Shown: piece by piece, positions 9,398 through 18,274 of the stretch
How positions within the stretch are numbered: the first letter of the stretch is position 1
How the letters are laid out: each line of letters starts with the position of its first letter
Translations under genes and position numbers: made by a program
Assembly (NCBI GenBank): GCA_965223465.1
Contig: OZ245025.1
Span: 2,356,001 to 2,420,000, forward strand
Reading direction: 5' to 3'
From: JAAELZ01 sp965223465
Lineage (GTDB): Bacteria > Pseudomonadota > Gammaproteobacteria > Arenicellales > Poriferihabitantaceae
Length of the DNA: 64,000 nucleotides
Notes under the pieces: generated by a model
What the model was told of the DNA's origin: nothing
Databases searched by the model: none
Seen by the model: the letters and a program-made list of their open reading frames with translations, nothing else

Positions 9398-10558
9398 CTA
9401 ATAGCTCAATCCAAGCGCATTGGCAACTTCTAGTGCAATGTAATTGCTGCCAAATGGCAAGCCATTGTTTCGGGCAAAACGATTCACCCCATTTTGCGTA
9501 AGTTGCTGGTAGATTCCGTCTATTGGGCTATCGAAATAGCCTGCCTGGTGTAATTTATTCTGTAGCTCGGTCACGAGTTTGCGTGTCATGTTAACGTCGC
9601 ATAAAACCTCGCGCCATTCAAGCTTCTCCTCACTGGTTTTAACCCGTTTGGAAACGGTTTCATATTCTGCTGGGACAATAACCTCGTAGGAAGAAGCGGG
9701 CTTGATTACTTTCAGCTTACGAACACTGGTATATTGTGCTGGAATTTCTACCTCGCGCGTAGTCGCAGGTACGTCCACAACTGTTTTCGTCACGGTTTTG
9801 TATTCGGCTGGAACAACAACTTCTTTAACACTGGCGGGTGCAGTTTGCACCGTACGTGTAATTGTTTTGTAAGTCGCGGGCACCTCAACCAGACACATGA
9901 CTTCACCGGTGTCAGAATGGGTGCGCGTTTCTATCGCGTCGGTAATAAAACGGCTGCCTTGCTTCCACTCGGTGTGAGCAGGCTTGTCGATTATTTGTTC
10001 GGAGACTGTTTCAAACTGTGCAGGAACGCTTACCAGCTTAACGGTCTCGGGCTTTACCAACACTTGTTCGGTCACGGTTTTGTATTGAGCGGGAACAGCT
10101 TCTATACGCGTACTAGCTTCGCGTACTAGTTTTTGTTCATCCACCCATTCGGTTTGCGCCTGGGTCACTTCAATGCGCGTGCTTTCTGGTTTGACCAGTA
10201 CCTGCTCGGTTTGTTCTGTATAGGTTGCGGGAATCAAAACCCGCGCGTAACAATGTCCAGGTAAAGCATTGGGGGGAAACAACTCGCTACTCATGCCACC
10301 CGCATTGGTTTGTGTGGCTGATTTTAAGGCCGCTTTGGCTGCCGCTGCTTCCGCCCGAGCTGCTTGCGCTTCTGCTTGGGCCATTTCAGCGCGCGCCAGG
10401 GCTTTGGCCAGATCATCACCGCCATTGGAATATTGTTCCGCAGCCTCGACTTTTGACTCCCCCGTGGGCATGGCGCTTTCACCGCTCATATTGGCGCAGC
10501 CAGCGCTGAATACCATCGCAGCCAGACCCAAACTCATTACCCATTTTTTAAGTTTCAT
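9398..10558 (-). CDS. Lipoprotein with seven VPAxY repeats and a C-terminal peptidoglycan-binding-like domain
   Basis: 386 residues. The signal peptide ends in a lipobox with Cys21 (FSAGC), so it should be lipidated. An Ala-rich coiled segment follows (about 48-82). The middle of the protein is built of irregular repeats starting V/I-P-A-[TQE]-[YF]-x-T-[VI], seven copies counted by eye, with V-K-P or V-x-x-P spacers. The last about 65 residues (LQNKLHQAGYFDSPIDGIYQQLTQNGVNRFARNNGL) look like a PG_binding_1 domain. The likely site is the periplasm at the cell wall. I know no function for this architecture. The gene appears monocistronic. Confidence 0.75.
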   Translation of the reverse strand: MKLKKWVMSLGLAAMVFSAGCANMSGESAMPTGESKVEAAEQYSNGGDDLAKALARAEMAQAEAQAARAEAAAAKAALKSATQTNAGGMSSELFPPNALPGHCYARVLIPATYTEQTEQVLVKPESTRIEVTQAQTEWVDEQKLVREASTRIEAVPAQYKTVTEQVLVKPETVKLVSVPAQFETVSEQIIDKPAHTEWKQGSRFITDAIETRTHSDTGEVMCLVEVPATYKTITRTVQTAPASVKEVVVPAEYKTVTKTVVDVPATTREVEIPAQYTSVRKLKVIKPASSYEVIVPAEYETVSKRVKTSEEKLEWREVLCDVNMTRKLVTELQNKLHQAGYFDSPIDGIYQQLTQNGVNRFARNNGLPFGSNYIALEVANALGLSY

Positions 10559-10932
10559 GATTACGCGTTTACTCTATTTATGTAATGTTGTTTCCTGCAA
10601 ATGTCTTACGCAGCGGTATATTCTTAACTCGCGCGGCATTTTAAGGGATATTGCGCAGTATTACAAAAACTGAGCGGACAAGAAATAACCCAAAAATGTA
10701 GCCGATTCATCAAGCGGCACGGCAATGAATTAAGTTAATAGAATGGGGTTGTGTTACCGAAAACTGTTTAATTATGTATTATGTAGATAATGTTAAGGGT
10801 AATGCATCTAAAATAAGCTCAAGACCATTTGGCAAGTACCGTGTCCTTGAAGCCCGGGTGATAATTTGCCTTTGTTACGGATGTGCTTTTTAAACCAGGG
10901 GGCAGATGACTTCGTTAGGCCAATCAAGGCGG
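10559..10932. other. Intergenic region, no gene recognised
   Basis: 374 bases between the repeat lipoprotein start and the dihaem cytochrome stop. The half next to 10558 must hold the lipoprotein promoter. I see no convincing small gene, RNA or terminator. Confidence 0.5.
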
Positions 10933-11871
10933 CTAATCTGTATGCTCGGTTGGTTTGTTGATTGCGGGTATAGCCTTTAAGTATTTGGCGATTGCGATGC
11001 GATCCGTTTTCGGCAAGTGCGCGGTATTTTCAACCACTTCGGCCATTGCGCCGCCGACCACATCATATTCCGGGGTAAAACCGGAAGATAAGTATTCGGC
11101 AATGTCTGCGATTTCCCACTTCGCGATTCCACTGGCGTGCGGCGTGATGTTGGGTATCTGGCCTTCGCCATCTGGATTGGGTGCGCCTCCCAGCCATCGG
11201 CTTCGGTCAAACCCCCCCAGCTTATTTCTCGGGGTATGACATTCAGCACAGTGTCCTGGCCCTTCTACAAGATACCGCCCTCTTTCAAGCTCGGCATTCT
11301 GTTGATCGATCGCGACGACCGATGCCCGATCAAGAAATAGCCATTTCCACAGGCCCAATCCAGCGCGAACCCTAAACGGAAAAGGCAACTGATGCGGCTC
11401 ATTTTCTCGCGCATGCTCTGGAAGCGTGTCAAGGTAGGCCTTGAGATCGACGATGTCCTGTAGCGACATGCGCGCATACGAAGCATAGGGAAATGCTGGA
11501 TAATAATGTTCGCCTTGCGGTGACATCCCATGCAACATCGAATTTACAAACTGTGTGGTAGTCCAATTGCCAATGCCCTGTTCGGGATGAGGCGTAATAT
11601 TTGGCGCGACGAAAATGCCAAAAGGGGTTTCCAGGCGCCGGCCGCCGCTTAAAATAAGGAGATCCGTCTGCGATGATGTTTGCTCGGCTTCAACTTGTGC
11701 ATGGCAGGATACACAACCGCCAACATGAAAACTAAGTTCACCCCGCTTAACGTCTCCTTGAATAGCGCTAAGCGTCGCAGGATCAATGCCTTGATTGGGA
11801 CGACTGACCCACCATAAAAAGAGGCCCATAACCAAAAAACCACCGATGGCAAATTGGGTCAGTCGCCGCAC
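10933..11871 (-). CDS. Membrane-anchored dihaem cytochrome c
   Basis: About 312 residues with one N-terminal membrane helix acting as uncleaved anchor, then two cytochrome c domains. Haem-binding motifs are CVSCH near residue 53 and CAECH near 210; Met ligands are plausible in the following loops. The layout resembles the cytochrome c subunits of membrane dehydrogenases, but those usually carry three haems and this one has two. No dehydrogenase subunit is adjacent. The start is uncertain: a TTG at 11880 or a GTG at 11871, neither with a good ribosome site; I use the GTG. It lies 71 nt downstream of the cytochrome c' gene on the same strand, so they may be co-transcribed. Confidence 0.85.
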   Translation of the reverse strand: MRRLTQFAIGGFLVMGLFLWWVSRPNQGIDPATLSAIQGDVKRGELSFHVGGCVSCHAQVEAEQTSSQTDLLILSGGRRLETPFGIFVAPNITPHPEQGIGNWTTTQFVNSMLHGMSPQGEHYYPAFPYASYARMSLQDIVDLKAYLDTLPEHARENEPHQLPFPFRVRAGLGLWKWLFLDRASVVAIDQQNAELERGRYLVEGPGHCAECHTPRNKLGGFDRSRWLGGAPNPDGEGQIPNITPHASGIAKWEIADIAEYLSSGFTPEYDVVGGAMAEVVENTAHLPKTDRIAIAKYLKAIPAINKPTEHTD

Positions 11872-11942
11872 TTTTACCAAACGAAATTATCAATCAATTT
11901 CAGCATGGGTGTTATATAGTTGATAGCCCGTGGGCGTGAAGT

Positions 11943-12422
11943 CTAATCTTCCTTTTCGGCACGAAATTCCTCATGACAACTCTTGCAGCCTTTGCCAACA
12001 GCCTTGAGCCCCTCGCCCATACTTTGCAGATCTTTGCCCGCCACCTTTACAAATTCTTCGAGCGCGCTGACTAAATCAGCACCTCGTTGACCTATTTCCG
12101 GATAGGTTGTCCAGATTTCTGGTAACGCGCGGGTGTTTTCACCAAACTCGGGGTGATCCGTACCGGAGCCTTCCGGCCACATGGCGCCATTTTTCATGGT
12201 GGCGACAGCGAGTAGATTGTTTGCGGCATTTTGTGCGGTTTCGGCATTGTAATCTACTTTGCCTTTGGCCATATCGCCGACCAGGCTAAGATTAAAAGCG
12301 TAGACTTGCATCAAGCCTTGTCGGCCCTTGATTGCTTTTTCAATATCTGCCGCGGCAGTGTTGCCCGCCCAAAGCAGGCCCGCACCCGTGAGCATGGCGA
12401 GTACATGTTGCTGGATTTTCAT
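11943..12422 (-). CDS. Class II cytochrome c (cytochrome c' type)
   Basis: 159 residues with a cleavable signal peptide (ending TAAA before DIE). The single haem site CKSCH lies at the C-terminus (146-150), which is diagnostic of the four-helix class II cytochromes c. It is a periplasmic haem protein; family members bind NO or shuttle electrons. A strong GGGAGGA ribosome site lies upstream of the ATG at 12422. It precedes the dihaem cytochrome, suggesting a small respiratory unit. Confidence 0.9.
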   Translation of the reverse strand: MKIQQHVLAMLTGAGLLWAGNTAAADIEKAIKGRQGLMQVYAFNLSLVGDMAKGKVDYNAETAQNAANNLLAVATMKNGAMWPEGSGTDHPEFGENTRALPEIWTTYPEIGQRGADLVSALEEFVKVAGKDLQSMGEGLKAVGKGCKSCHEEFRAEKED

Positions 12423-12787
12423 TTTTTCCTCCCAAAATTAATGATGAGTAATCAGTTTAAGTGATTTTTATAGCACAATACAAAACAATTTAATGTAAGT
12501 TCGGTCACCATATTAATTAAAGGCTGAATGGTTTGACTGATATTGGTCGATTCTATTGAAATCACGATTTTAATCCTACGCGATATAGCCTAAATATCCG
12601 CTGAAGGCCCCATTTATAGCCGTCTGTATCAAGGGTAAAACCTACAATTAAGCTGGGGTAAATAGGGTGCGAGGATTGGGGTACTAATCTGCGGCGTAGT
12701 CTTGCGGTTACTGCGCAATCAATAACCCAGCTCTAGCATGTTAGGGGAGATTTTCCAGCGCGAAAATACACCGAGCGCAGGCTTAAT
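12423..12787. other. Intergenic region, no gene recognised
   Basis: 365 bases between the cytochrome c' start and the GntR regulator stop, both reverse-strand. It should contain the cytochrome promoter next to 12422. I found no RNA gene and no convincing terminator. Confidence 0.5.
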
Positions 12788-13552
12788 TTATCTGATTTCG
12801 CGCTTATAACTGAATTGGTCCGCGCGCCCTTTGGTGGTGCGCACTTCCACGATTTTATCATTAATGGTATAAGTGTTTCGATTCAGTACCACTACCGGTG
12901 TATCGGCATCTATATTAAGCTTTTTAGCAGTAAAGGTGCCACAAGTTTCCGCGGTTAGGGTTTCTTCAGCGCGTACGATGGGGATGTTATAGCGGTCAAC
13001 AATCAGGGCATAAAACAGATCCGGGATATGGATGTCATCATCTTCTAGCCCAGGCACACTGGCGGCCACCCACCAAGAATACTCGACAAATGTGGGTTGC
13101 TGTTCTATATATCCGATCCGCTCAATATAGAGGAGCTCCGTATCCGGGGCGACACCCAAACGCTCACATATGTGATCAGGCCCCTTTTGCAGGGCGCGAT
13201 GGATGGTCGATTTGCGTATGCGTACATCCCCACCTTTTTCGTCGCCATAAGAAAAAAAGCGAAACAGGCTGTTATTGAAATCCACGCGTGAAACAAATGT
13301 GCCCTTGCCTTGGTGGCGAAACAACAAGCCTTGCCAAACTAGGTTATCAATCGCTTTTTTTACCGTACCCTGACTAACATCCAGCTCTTTGGAAAGACGC
13401 GGCTCAGAAGGAATCAGATCACCGGGAATAAGTGCACCACTGTTTATCTGTGCGCTGATGTGGTCCTCAACCAGTTGATAAAGCGGGGCATTTCGTCTCG
13501 CACGTGCGAGACCAGCTGCACTTTCTGCACGTGCGGATTCTATAAGCGACAT
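12788..13552 (-). CDS. GntR family regulator, HutC-type
   Basis: 254 residues: an N-terminal winged helix (about 25-92, with SEPRLSKELDVSQGTVKKAIDNL and the wing F-HQGKGTFV), followed by a UTRA-like effector domain. This is the HutC subfamily, which binds small acids or sugar phosphates. The gene is divergent from the tripartite transporter operon. An 18-bp perfect palindrome lies in the shared promoter region, so it most likely controls that operon and itself. The effector is inferred to be the imported acid or a metabolite of it. Confidence 0.9.
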   Translation of the reverse strand: MSLIESARAESAAGLARARRNAPLYQLVEDHISAQINSGALIPGDLIPSEPRLSKELDVSQGTVKKAIDNLVWQGLLFRHQGKGTFVSRVDFNNSLFRFFSYGDEKGGDVRIRKSTIHRALQKGPDHICERLGVAPDTELLYIERIGYIEQQPTFVEYSWWVAASVPGLEDDDIHIPDLFYALIVDRYNIPIVRAEETLTAETCGTFTAKKLNIDADTPVVVLNRNTYTINDKIVEVRTTKGRADQFSYKREIR

Positions 13553-13571
13553 ATTAAAAACAATTTATTTG

Positions 13572-13600
13572 TTGACAATTTTTCTATTATACGCTAAACC
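13572..13600 (+). promoter_or_regulatory. Possible promoter of the transporter/catabolic operon
   Basis: A perfect -35 box TTGACA (13572-13577) is followed after 17 nt by a weak -10 (TAAACC, 13595-13600). The start point would fall just before the palindrome at 13613-13630, so a bound regulator would block it. Confidence 0.4.
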
Positions 13601-13612
13601 TATATCCCATCT

Positions 13613-13630
13613 AACTCATATATATGAGTT
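13613..13630. promoter_or_regulatory. Palindromic operator candidate for the GntR regulator
   Basis: AACTCATATATATGAGTT is a perfect 18-bp palindrome midway between the divergent regulator and tctA-like genes. GntR-family dimers bind such sites. Its position just after the predicted promoter fits a repressor. Confidence 0.6.
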
Positions 13631-13699
13631 GTACGAATATTATAACACTAGTTGCCTAAGTAGTGAACGTGCAAACTAGCTAACCGTGGAGGATGTCAG

Positions 13700-15196
13700 G
13701 TGGAGTTTGTTCAATACTTTGCCAATGTATTTACAGTCTACCACATCGCGTTGCTGGCGGGTGGAACACTGGCGGGTCTGATCCTAGGGGCATTGCCTGG
13801 ATTAAGCCCCACCATGGCAGTCGCCCTGATGATCCCGTTTACTTTTCATATGGAGGCAGCAGCAGGTTTAGTTCTGCTCGGTGCAATGTATACCGCCACC
13901 GTCGCGGGTGGTGCAATCAGCGCCATTTTAGTGAATGTTCCGGGTGCACCTGCGAATATCGCTACCGCAATGGATGGACACGAACTCGCGGCCAAGGGTA
14001 GAGCGGCTGAGGCCTTGTACTACTGTTTTACGAGCTCCTTTGTCGGAGGTGTATTGGGTATTCTTGTGTTGATTTTTTTCACCCCACCATTGGCAGATTT
14101 GGCACTTAAGTTTGGGCCAACCGAATTGTTCTGGATCGCTATTTTGGGGATTACTGTTATTGGTACGATTGGTAGTAACTCGGTGGTTAAAGGCTTGTTG
14201 GCGGGGCTGTTTGGGATTGCATTATCAACGATTGGTGCCAATCCGATGTTTGGTGAGGACCGCTTTGTCTACAGTGAACACCTGGAAAGTGGGATCCATA
14301 TTGTCGCTGCACTAATTGGCCTGTTTGCGATTCCTCAGGTATTGAGCTTGTTGGAACGCTCGCGTGCAGTAAAAGACTCGGACTTATACAAACTGGGCGA
14401 ATCTCGGCTGATTCATACGGTAATCTATAACCTGAGCCGCATAAAGGCCTTAACCATTGGTTCACTGATCGGCATCGTGGTGGGTATTATTCCGGGTGCC
14501 GGGGGCCAAATTGCAGGTCTGGTTGCTTATGATCAGGCACGCAAACTGAGCAAGAACCCGCAAAACTTCGGTAAGGGCGAGCCCGATGGTGTGATTGCTG
14601 CTGAATCGGCAAATAATGGTATGGTGGGCCCGTCACTTGTTCCTCTGTTGACCTTAAGTATTCCTGGTAGCCCAACCGCTGCGGTCTTGCTCGGTGGATT
14701 ATTGATCCATGGTTTATTTCCTGGGCCGGATTTGTTCACCATTCATGCGGAAACCACTTGGACTTTTATAAATTCACTCATTGTAGCGCAAATTTTCATG
14801 TTGATTATCGGCTTGTTTTTAAGTCGACATAGTGGCTGGATCATGAAAGTACCCAGCCACTATATGGCGGCCGCCATTTTTGTGTTAGCGGTTTTCGGTA
14901 CCTATAGCATCCAATCGAGTTATTCCGATGTCATTATAATGGCTGTACTCGGCATTGTTATGTTCTTTGCAAGCAGATTTGGTTTCGGGCCGGCGCCTGT
15001 TGTATTAGGCATCATTCTGGGGCCCATTGCGGAAGATAATTTTCTGCAAGGCAAAATTATCGCCGAAAGCGGTGAGGGCGTTGTCAGCTATTTTACCAGT
15101 GGACCAATTAATATAACGATGATTGCACTCTGTATCGCCTCTATTGGATATAGCGTCTACTCAGAATCTAAGGCGCGCGAGAAAGCAAGGAGTTAA
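13700..15196 (+). CDS. tctA: Tripartite tricarboxylate transporter, large permease (TctA-like)
   Basis: 498 residues, about 11-12 membrane helices. Family motifs include GALPGLSPTMAVALMIPFTF near the N-terminus, GGAISAILVNVPGAPANIAT, and the matching GIIPGAGGQIAGLVAYD and SIPGSPTAAVLLGGL in the second half. The start is GTG at 13700 with a strong GGAGG site 8 nt upstream. Together with TctB and TctC it forms a secondary, periplasmic-binding-protein-dependent importer of carboxylates. The downstream enzymes suggest a sulfonated or short organic acid rather than citrate. First gene of a five-gene plus-strand run. Confidence 0.93.
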   Translation: MEFVQYFANVFTVYHIALLAGGTLAGLILGALPGLSPTMAVALMIPFTFHMEAAAGLVLLGAMYTATVAGGAISAILVNVPGAPANIATAMDGHELAAKGRAAEALYYCFTSSFVGGVLGILVLIFFTPPLADLALKFGPTELFWIAILGITVIGTIGSNSVVKGLLAGLFGIALSTIGANPMFGEDRFVYSEHLESGIHIVAALIGLFAIPQVLSLLERSRAVKDSDLYKLGESRLIHTVIYNLSRIKALTIGSLIGIVVGIIPGAGGQIAGLVAYDQARKLSKNPQNFGKGEPDGVIAAESANNGMVGPSLVPLLTLSIPGSPTAAVLLGGLLIHGLFPGPDLFTIHAETTWTFINSLIVAQIFMLIIGLFLSRHSGWIMKVPSHYMAAAIFVLAVFGTYSIQSSYSDVIIMAVLGIVMFFASRFGFGPAPVVLGIILGPIAEDNFLQGKIIAESGEGVVSYFTSGPINITMIALCIASIGYSVYSESKAREKARS

Positions 15197-15200
15197 TGCG

Positions 15201-15662
15201 ATGCAAAAACTAAGCTCCAACATGCTCGCTGCAACCTATACCGTAATCGCATCAATTCTGCTTGCGTTTGCATCGTTTTATAAAACCGACGCAGAAGTGT
15301 ATTTATTTCCGAGAATAACAGCGGTTCTGATTGCGGCCCTATCTTTGATATTGCTTTTTGATGCCATAAGAATCAAAAGTACTGGGGGCACCGATTCACA
15401 AGTAGCCCTATTTGGTTGGTCGAATTTGTTACCAGGCCTTGTGATTGGGCTCGTATATGTGCTGATGTTGGAAAAGATCGGGTTTTATATCTGTTCGTTT
15501 CTGGCTTTTTTGATGATCTGTATAGTGTACGGCAGACGAAATATCCATGATCCAAAAGCTTTTTTATACAAGCTTATGGTCACCAGCATCTTCATGACAA
15601 TACTGTATATATTGTTTTGGAAGCTATTGCATGTGCGCACCCCCACCGGTTGGTTTTTTTAA
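15201..15662 (+). CDS. tctB: Tripartite tricarboxylate transporter, small permease (TctB-like)
   Basis: 153 residues from the ATG at 15201, chosen because an AAGGAG site lies 8 nt upstream; a longer reading back to 15123 would overlap tctA. It has four helices with the usual TctB pattern, including AEVYLFPRITA after helix 1 and a P-L loop before the C-terminal pair. TctB is the poorly conserved small membrane subunit required with TctA. It begins 4 nt after the tctA stop. Confidence 0.9.
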   Translation: MQKLSSNMLAATYTVIASILLAFASFYKTDAEVYLFPRITAVLIAALSLILLFDAIRIKSTGGTDSQVALFGWSNLLPGLVIGLVYVLMLEKIGFYICSFLAFLMICIVYGRRNIHDPKAFLYKLMVTSIFMTILYILFWKLLHVRTPTGWFF

Positions 15663-15720
15663 CCGTCATGAGGTGAACGTTGAAGCAGTTTTACTTAGAA
15701 ATGTTTAATCGGAGGAGAAA

Positions 15721-16722
15721 ATGAAACCACGTATAAAATCAATGTCAATGTTAGGTACCGTACTTGGCGCAAGTGCGTTACTTTTTGGGTCAGCTACGGC
15801 TCAAGCCGAAACTTATCCTGAGCGCCCCATCGGCGTAATGGTCGCCTACAATCCTGGGGGGGCAACCGACTTTCAGGCACGTATTGCCACTTTGTCATCT
15901 GCCAACATGAAAGAAGATGGCACACCCGCCTCGGTAGGCCAGCCGATTTATGTTACCAATAAACCCGGTGCGGGTGGTCGTAAGGGCTGGAATTGGTTTG
16001 CAGACAAAGCCACAAAAGACGGTTATATGATGGCCGCGTATAACGTGCCACATTTTATTGCCCAATCCATTGTCTTTGATACCAAATACAACGTCGAAAA
16101 CCTCGAACCAGTAGGTAACTGGGGCGCGGATCCAGCAGTGTTGATTGTGGGTAAGGACAGCCAGTTTAATACAGTGGGCGAACTGATCGAGTATGCCAAA
16201 GCCAATCCGGGTAAGGTAACCGTCAGTGGTGCGGGTAAATTTGTGGGCCACCATATTGCTCATTTGCAGCTTGCCAAAGCCACCGGTGCAGATTTGAAAT
16301 ATGTACCAGGCAAAGGTGGGGTTGGCGCGATGAAGTTGGTCAAAGGCGGGCAGGTGATGGCGGGCTTTAATAATCTGTCAGATTCTGCGCGCGCAGCGGA
16401 TGACATCAAGATATTGGCGGTTGCCGACTTGGAACGCCATGTCTTCTTACCCGATGTACCGACCTTTAAGGAATCTGGCATAGAGGTAGATAATTCCAGT
16501 GTAAACTACCGCGGTTTGATGGTGCCAGGTGGGACCCCACCCGAAGTAATTGACTACCTGGCGAACACGGTACCGGCAATGTTCAACGACCAAAAGGTGC
16601 TAGGTAAGATGGAGCAAACTAATTCGCCGGTTCGGATTATGCATCGTGACGAGGTTAAGTCGATGTGGGCGGAACGGCAAGCTGCGCTTACCGAATTGCT
16701 GGCGGGCTTGCAAGAAAAATAG
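15721..16722 (+). CDS. tctC: Tripartite tricarboxylate transporter, periplasmic binding protein (TctC/Bug family)
   Basis: 333 residues with a signal peptide (cleavage after TAQA, near residue 29), then YPERPIGVMVAYNPGGATD, the standard start of Bug-type receptors. Further family features are VTNKPGAGG and the C-terminal GL-VP-GTPPEVI segment. A GGAGGA ribosome site precedes the ATG at 15721. It captures the substrate in the periplasm for TctAB. A stem-loop right after the gene may stabilise its message relative to the downstream enzyme genes. Confidence 0.93.
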   Translation: MKPRIKSMSMLGTVLGASALLFGSATAQAETYPERPIGVMVAYNPGGATDFQARIATLSSANMKEDGTPASVGQPIYVTNKPGAGGRKGWNWFADKATKDGYMMAAYNVPHFIAQSIVFDTKYNVENLEPVGNWGADPAVLIVGKDSQFNTVGELIEYAKANPGKVTVSGAGKFVGHHIAHLQLAKATGADLKYVPGKGGVGAMKLVKGGQVMAGFNNLSDSARAADDIKILAVADLERHVFLPDVPTFKESGIEVDNSSVNYRGLMVPGGTPPEVIDYLANTVPAMFNDQKVLGKMEQTNSPVRIMHRDEVKSMWAERQAALTELLAGLQEK

Positions 16723-16738
16723 TTTCACACGCTGTTAA

Positions 16739-16766
16739 GCGTTGGCAGGCGTCATTCTGCCAGCGC
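16739..16766 (+). other. Intercistronic stem-loop after the binding-protein gene
   Basis: GCGTTGGCAG pairs with CTGCCAGCGC (10 bp, one G-U) around an 8-nt loop. No T tract follows, so it is more like a 3'-end stabiliser or partial attenuator between tctC and the dehydrogenase gene than a full terminator. Confidence 0.5.
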
Positions 16767-16834
16767 GCATACACGTGCAGTGTTGTAAGCCACTTTTGTA
16801 GTAAATCATTTATGTTGAATCAGTAGCGAAGCGA

Positions 16835-18256
16835 ATGACCGATATTCAAGCAGACGCGGCGAACAACGTCGCCAAAATTATTAAGCGCGCACGGCAAGCC
16901 CAGCAAGATTTTGAGACTTATAGTCAGGAGCAAGTCGATGAAGTGGTGACCGCTGTTGGGTGGAGCATAATAAACCCCGAAAATAATACACAATTGGCGG
17001 AGTTGGCAGTTGCAGACACCGGACTGGGCAACGTCGAAGATAAGATCAATAAAAACCGGCGTAAGACACTGGGTTTATTGCGCGATTTACAAGGTGCAAA
17101 ATCGGTCGGCGTGATCGCTGAATATCCAGACAAGGGCTTAGTTGAAATTGCCCGACCAGTTGGCGTCGTGGGCGCGATAGTCCCGTCTACCAATCCGGCA
17201 GCGACGCCCGCAAATAAAACTATTAATGCCTTGAAGGGGCGCAACGCGATTATCCTGGCGCCATCGCCCAAGGGGGCGGATACCTGTGACCGCTTGATCG
17301 AGATGATGCGCGCCGAATTGGCGCGCGTGGGAGCACCCCTTGATTTAGTGCAGCGCTTGCCATCACCGATTAACAAAGCCGATACCCTGCAATTAATGCA
17401 GCAGGTGGATTTGATTGTTGCCACAGGGTCGCAAAATAATGTCCGTGCGGCTTATTCAAGCGGCACACCCGCTGTGGGAGTGGGGGCAGGTAACGTCGTT
17501 TCGATCGTAGATGAGTCGGCAGATTTGCCCGCTGCGGCCGAAAAAATAGTGATCTCCAAATCGTTCGATAATGCAACCAGCTGTTCGTCGGAAAATAACC
17601 TCATTATTGTCGACTCAGCCTATCCCCAATTGATCTCTGCACTTGTTGAGCATGGTGCGGTAATGTTGAATGAGGACGACCGCGTTTCACTACAAGCTCA
17701 ATTATGGGTCGATGGACACCTTAATCAGGGCTTGATTGCCAAGAATGCGGGTGAGATTGCCACTCGCGCAGGATTACAAACCACCGGAGCGCAAGCTGCA
17801 CGAATCTTGCTGGTTGAAGCAACCGGTATCGGGCCCCAGCATCCTTTCTCGGGAGAGAAGCTGTCACCCGTATTGACGGTCTATCGTGCGGCAGACTACG
17901 ATGAGGCTAAGCAAATCGCCAATGAGATCATGGATTTTCAGGGCAAAGGTCACTCGATTAGCTTGCATACCAATACCCAGGAGCGTGCCATGGATTTGGG
18001 CCTCACCATGCCGGTGTGTCGTGTGGTAGTGAATCAAATCCATTGCTATGCAACCGGCGGGAGCTTTAATAATGGTTTACCTTTTTCGCTATCGATGGGC
18101 TGTGGGTCCTGGGGAGGAAATAGCATTTCTGACAATATGAATTATCGTCACTATCTTAATACCACGCGAATTGTGCGAGCCATTGCACCGAATGAACCTA
18201 GCCTGGATGATATATTTTCAGGCTACTGGCACAACTACAATATTGAGCCGGTTTAG
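16835..18256 (+). CDS. sauS: Acylating aldehyde dehydrogenase, sulfoacetaldehyde dehydrogenase (SauS) candidate
   Basis: 473 residues of the CoA-acylating aldehyde dehydrogenase family. The catalytic cysteine is C250 in NATSCSSENN; the cofactor region GVVGAIVPSTNPAATP is near 110-125 and VGVGAGNV near 214. This matches what I recall of SauS, which reduces sulfoacetyl-CoA to sulfoacetaldehyde with NADPH in sulfoacetate degradation, better than EutE/PduP or the AdhE N-terminus. The paired ligase 18 nt downstream is the arrangement of the sauST pair. The next enzyme, Xsc (sulfoacetaldehyde acetyltransferase), is not in this window. Substrate assignment is inference. Confidence 0.65.
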   Translation: MTDIQADAANNVAKIIKRARQAQQDFETYSQEQVDEVVTAVGWSIINPENNTQLAELAVADTGLGNVEDKINKNRRKTLGLLRDLQGAKSVGVIAEYPDKGLVEIARPVGVVGAIVPSTNPAATPANKTINALKGRNAIILAPSPKGADTCDRLIEMMRAELARVGAPLDLVQRLPSPINKADTLQLMQQVDLIVATGSQNNVRAAYSSGTPAVGVGAGNVVSIVDESADLPAAAEKIVISKSFDNATSCSSENNLIIVDSAYPQLISALVEHGAVMLNEDDRVSLQAQLWVDGHLNQGLIAKNAGEIATRAGLQTTGAQAARILLVEATGIGPQHPFSGEKLSPVLTVYRAADYDEAKQIANEIMDFQGKGHSISLHTNTQERAMDLGLTMPVCRVVVNQIHCYATGGSFNNGLPFSLSMGCGSWGGNSISDNMNYRHYLNTTRIVRAIAPNEPSLDDIFSGYWHNYNIEPV

Positions 18257-18274
18257 CCCTAGTTTCTGCTTAGT

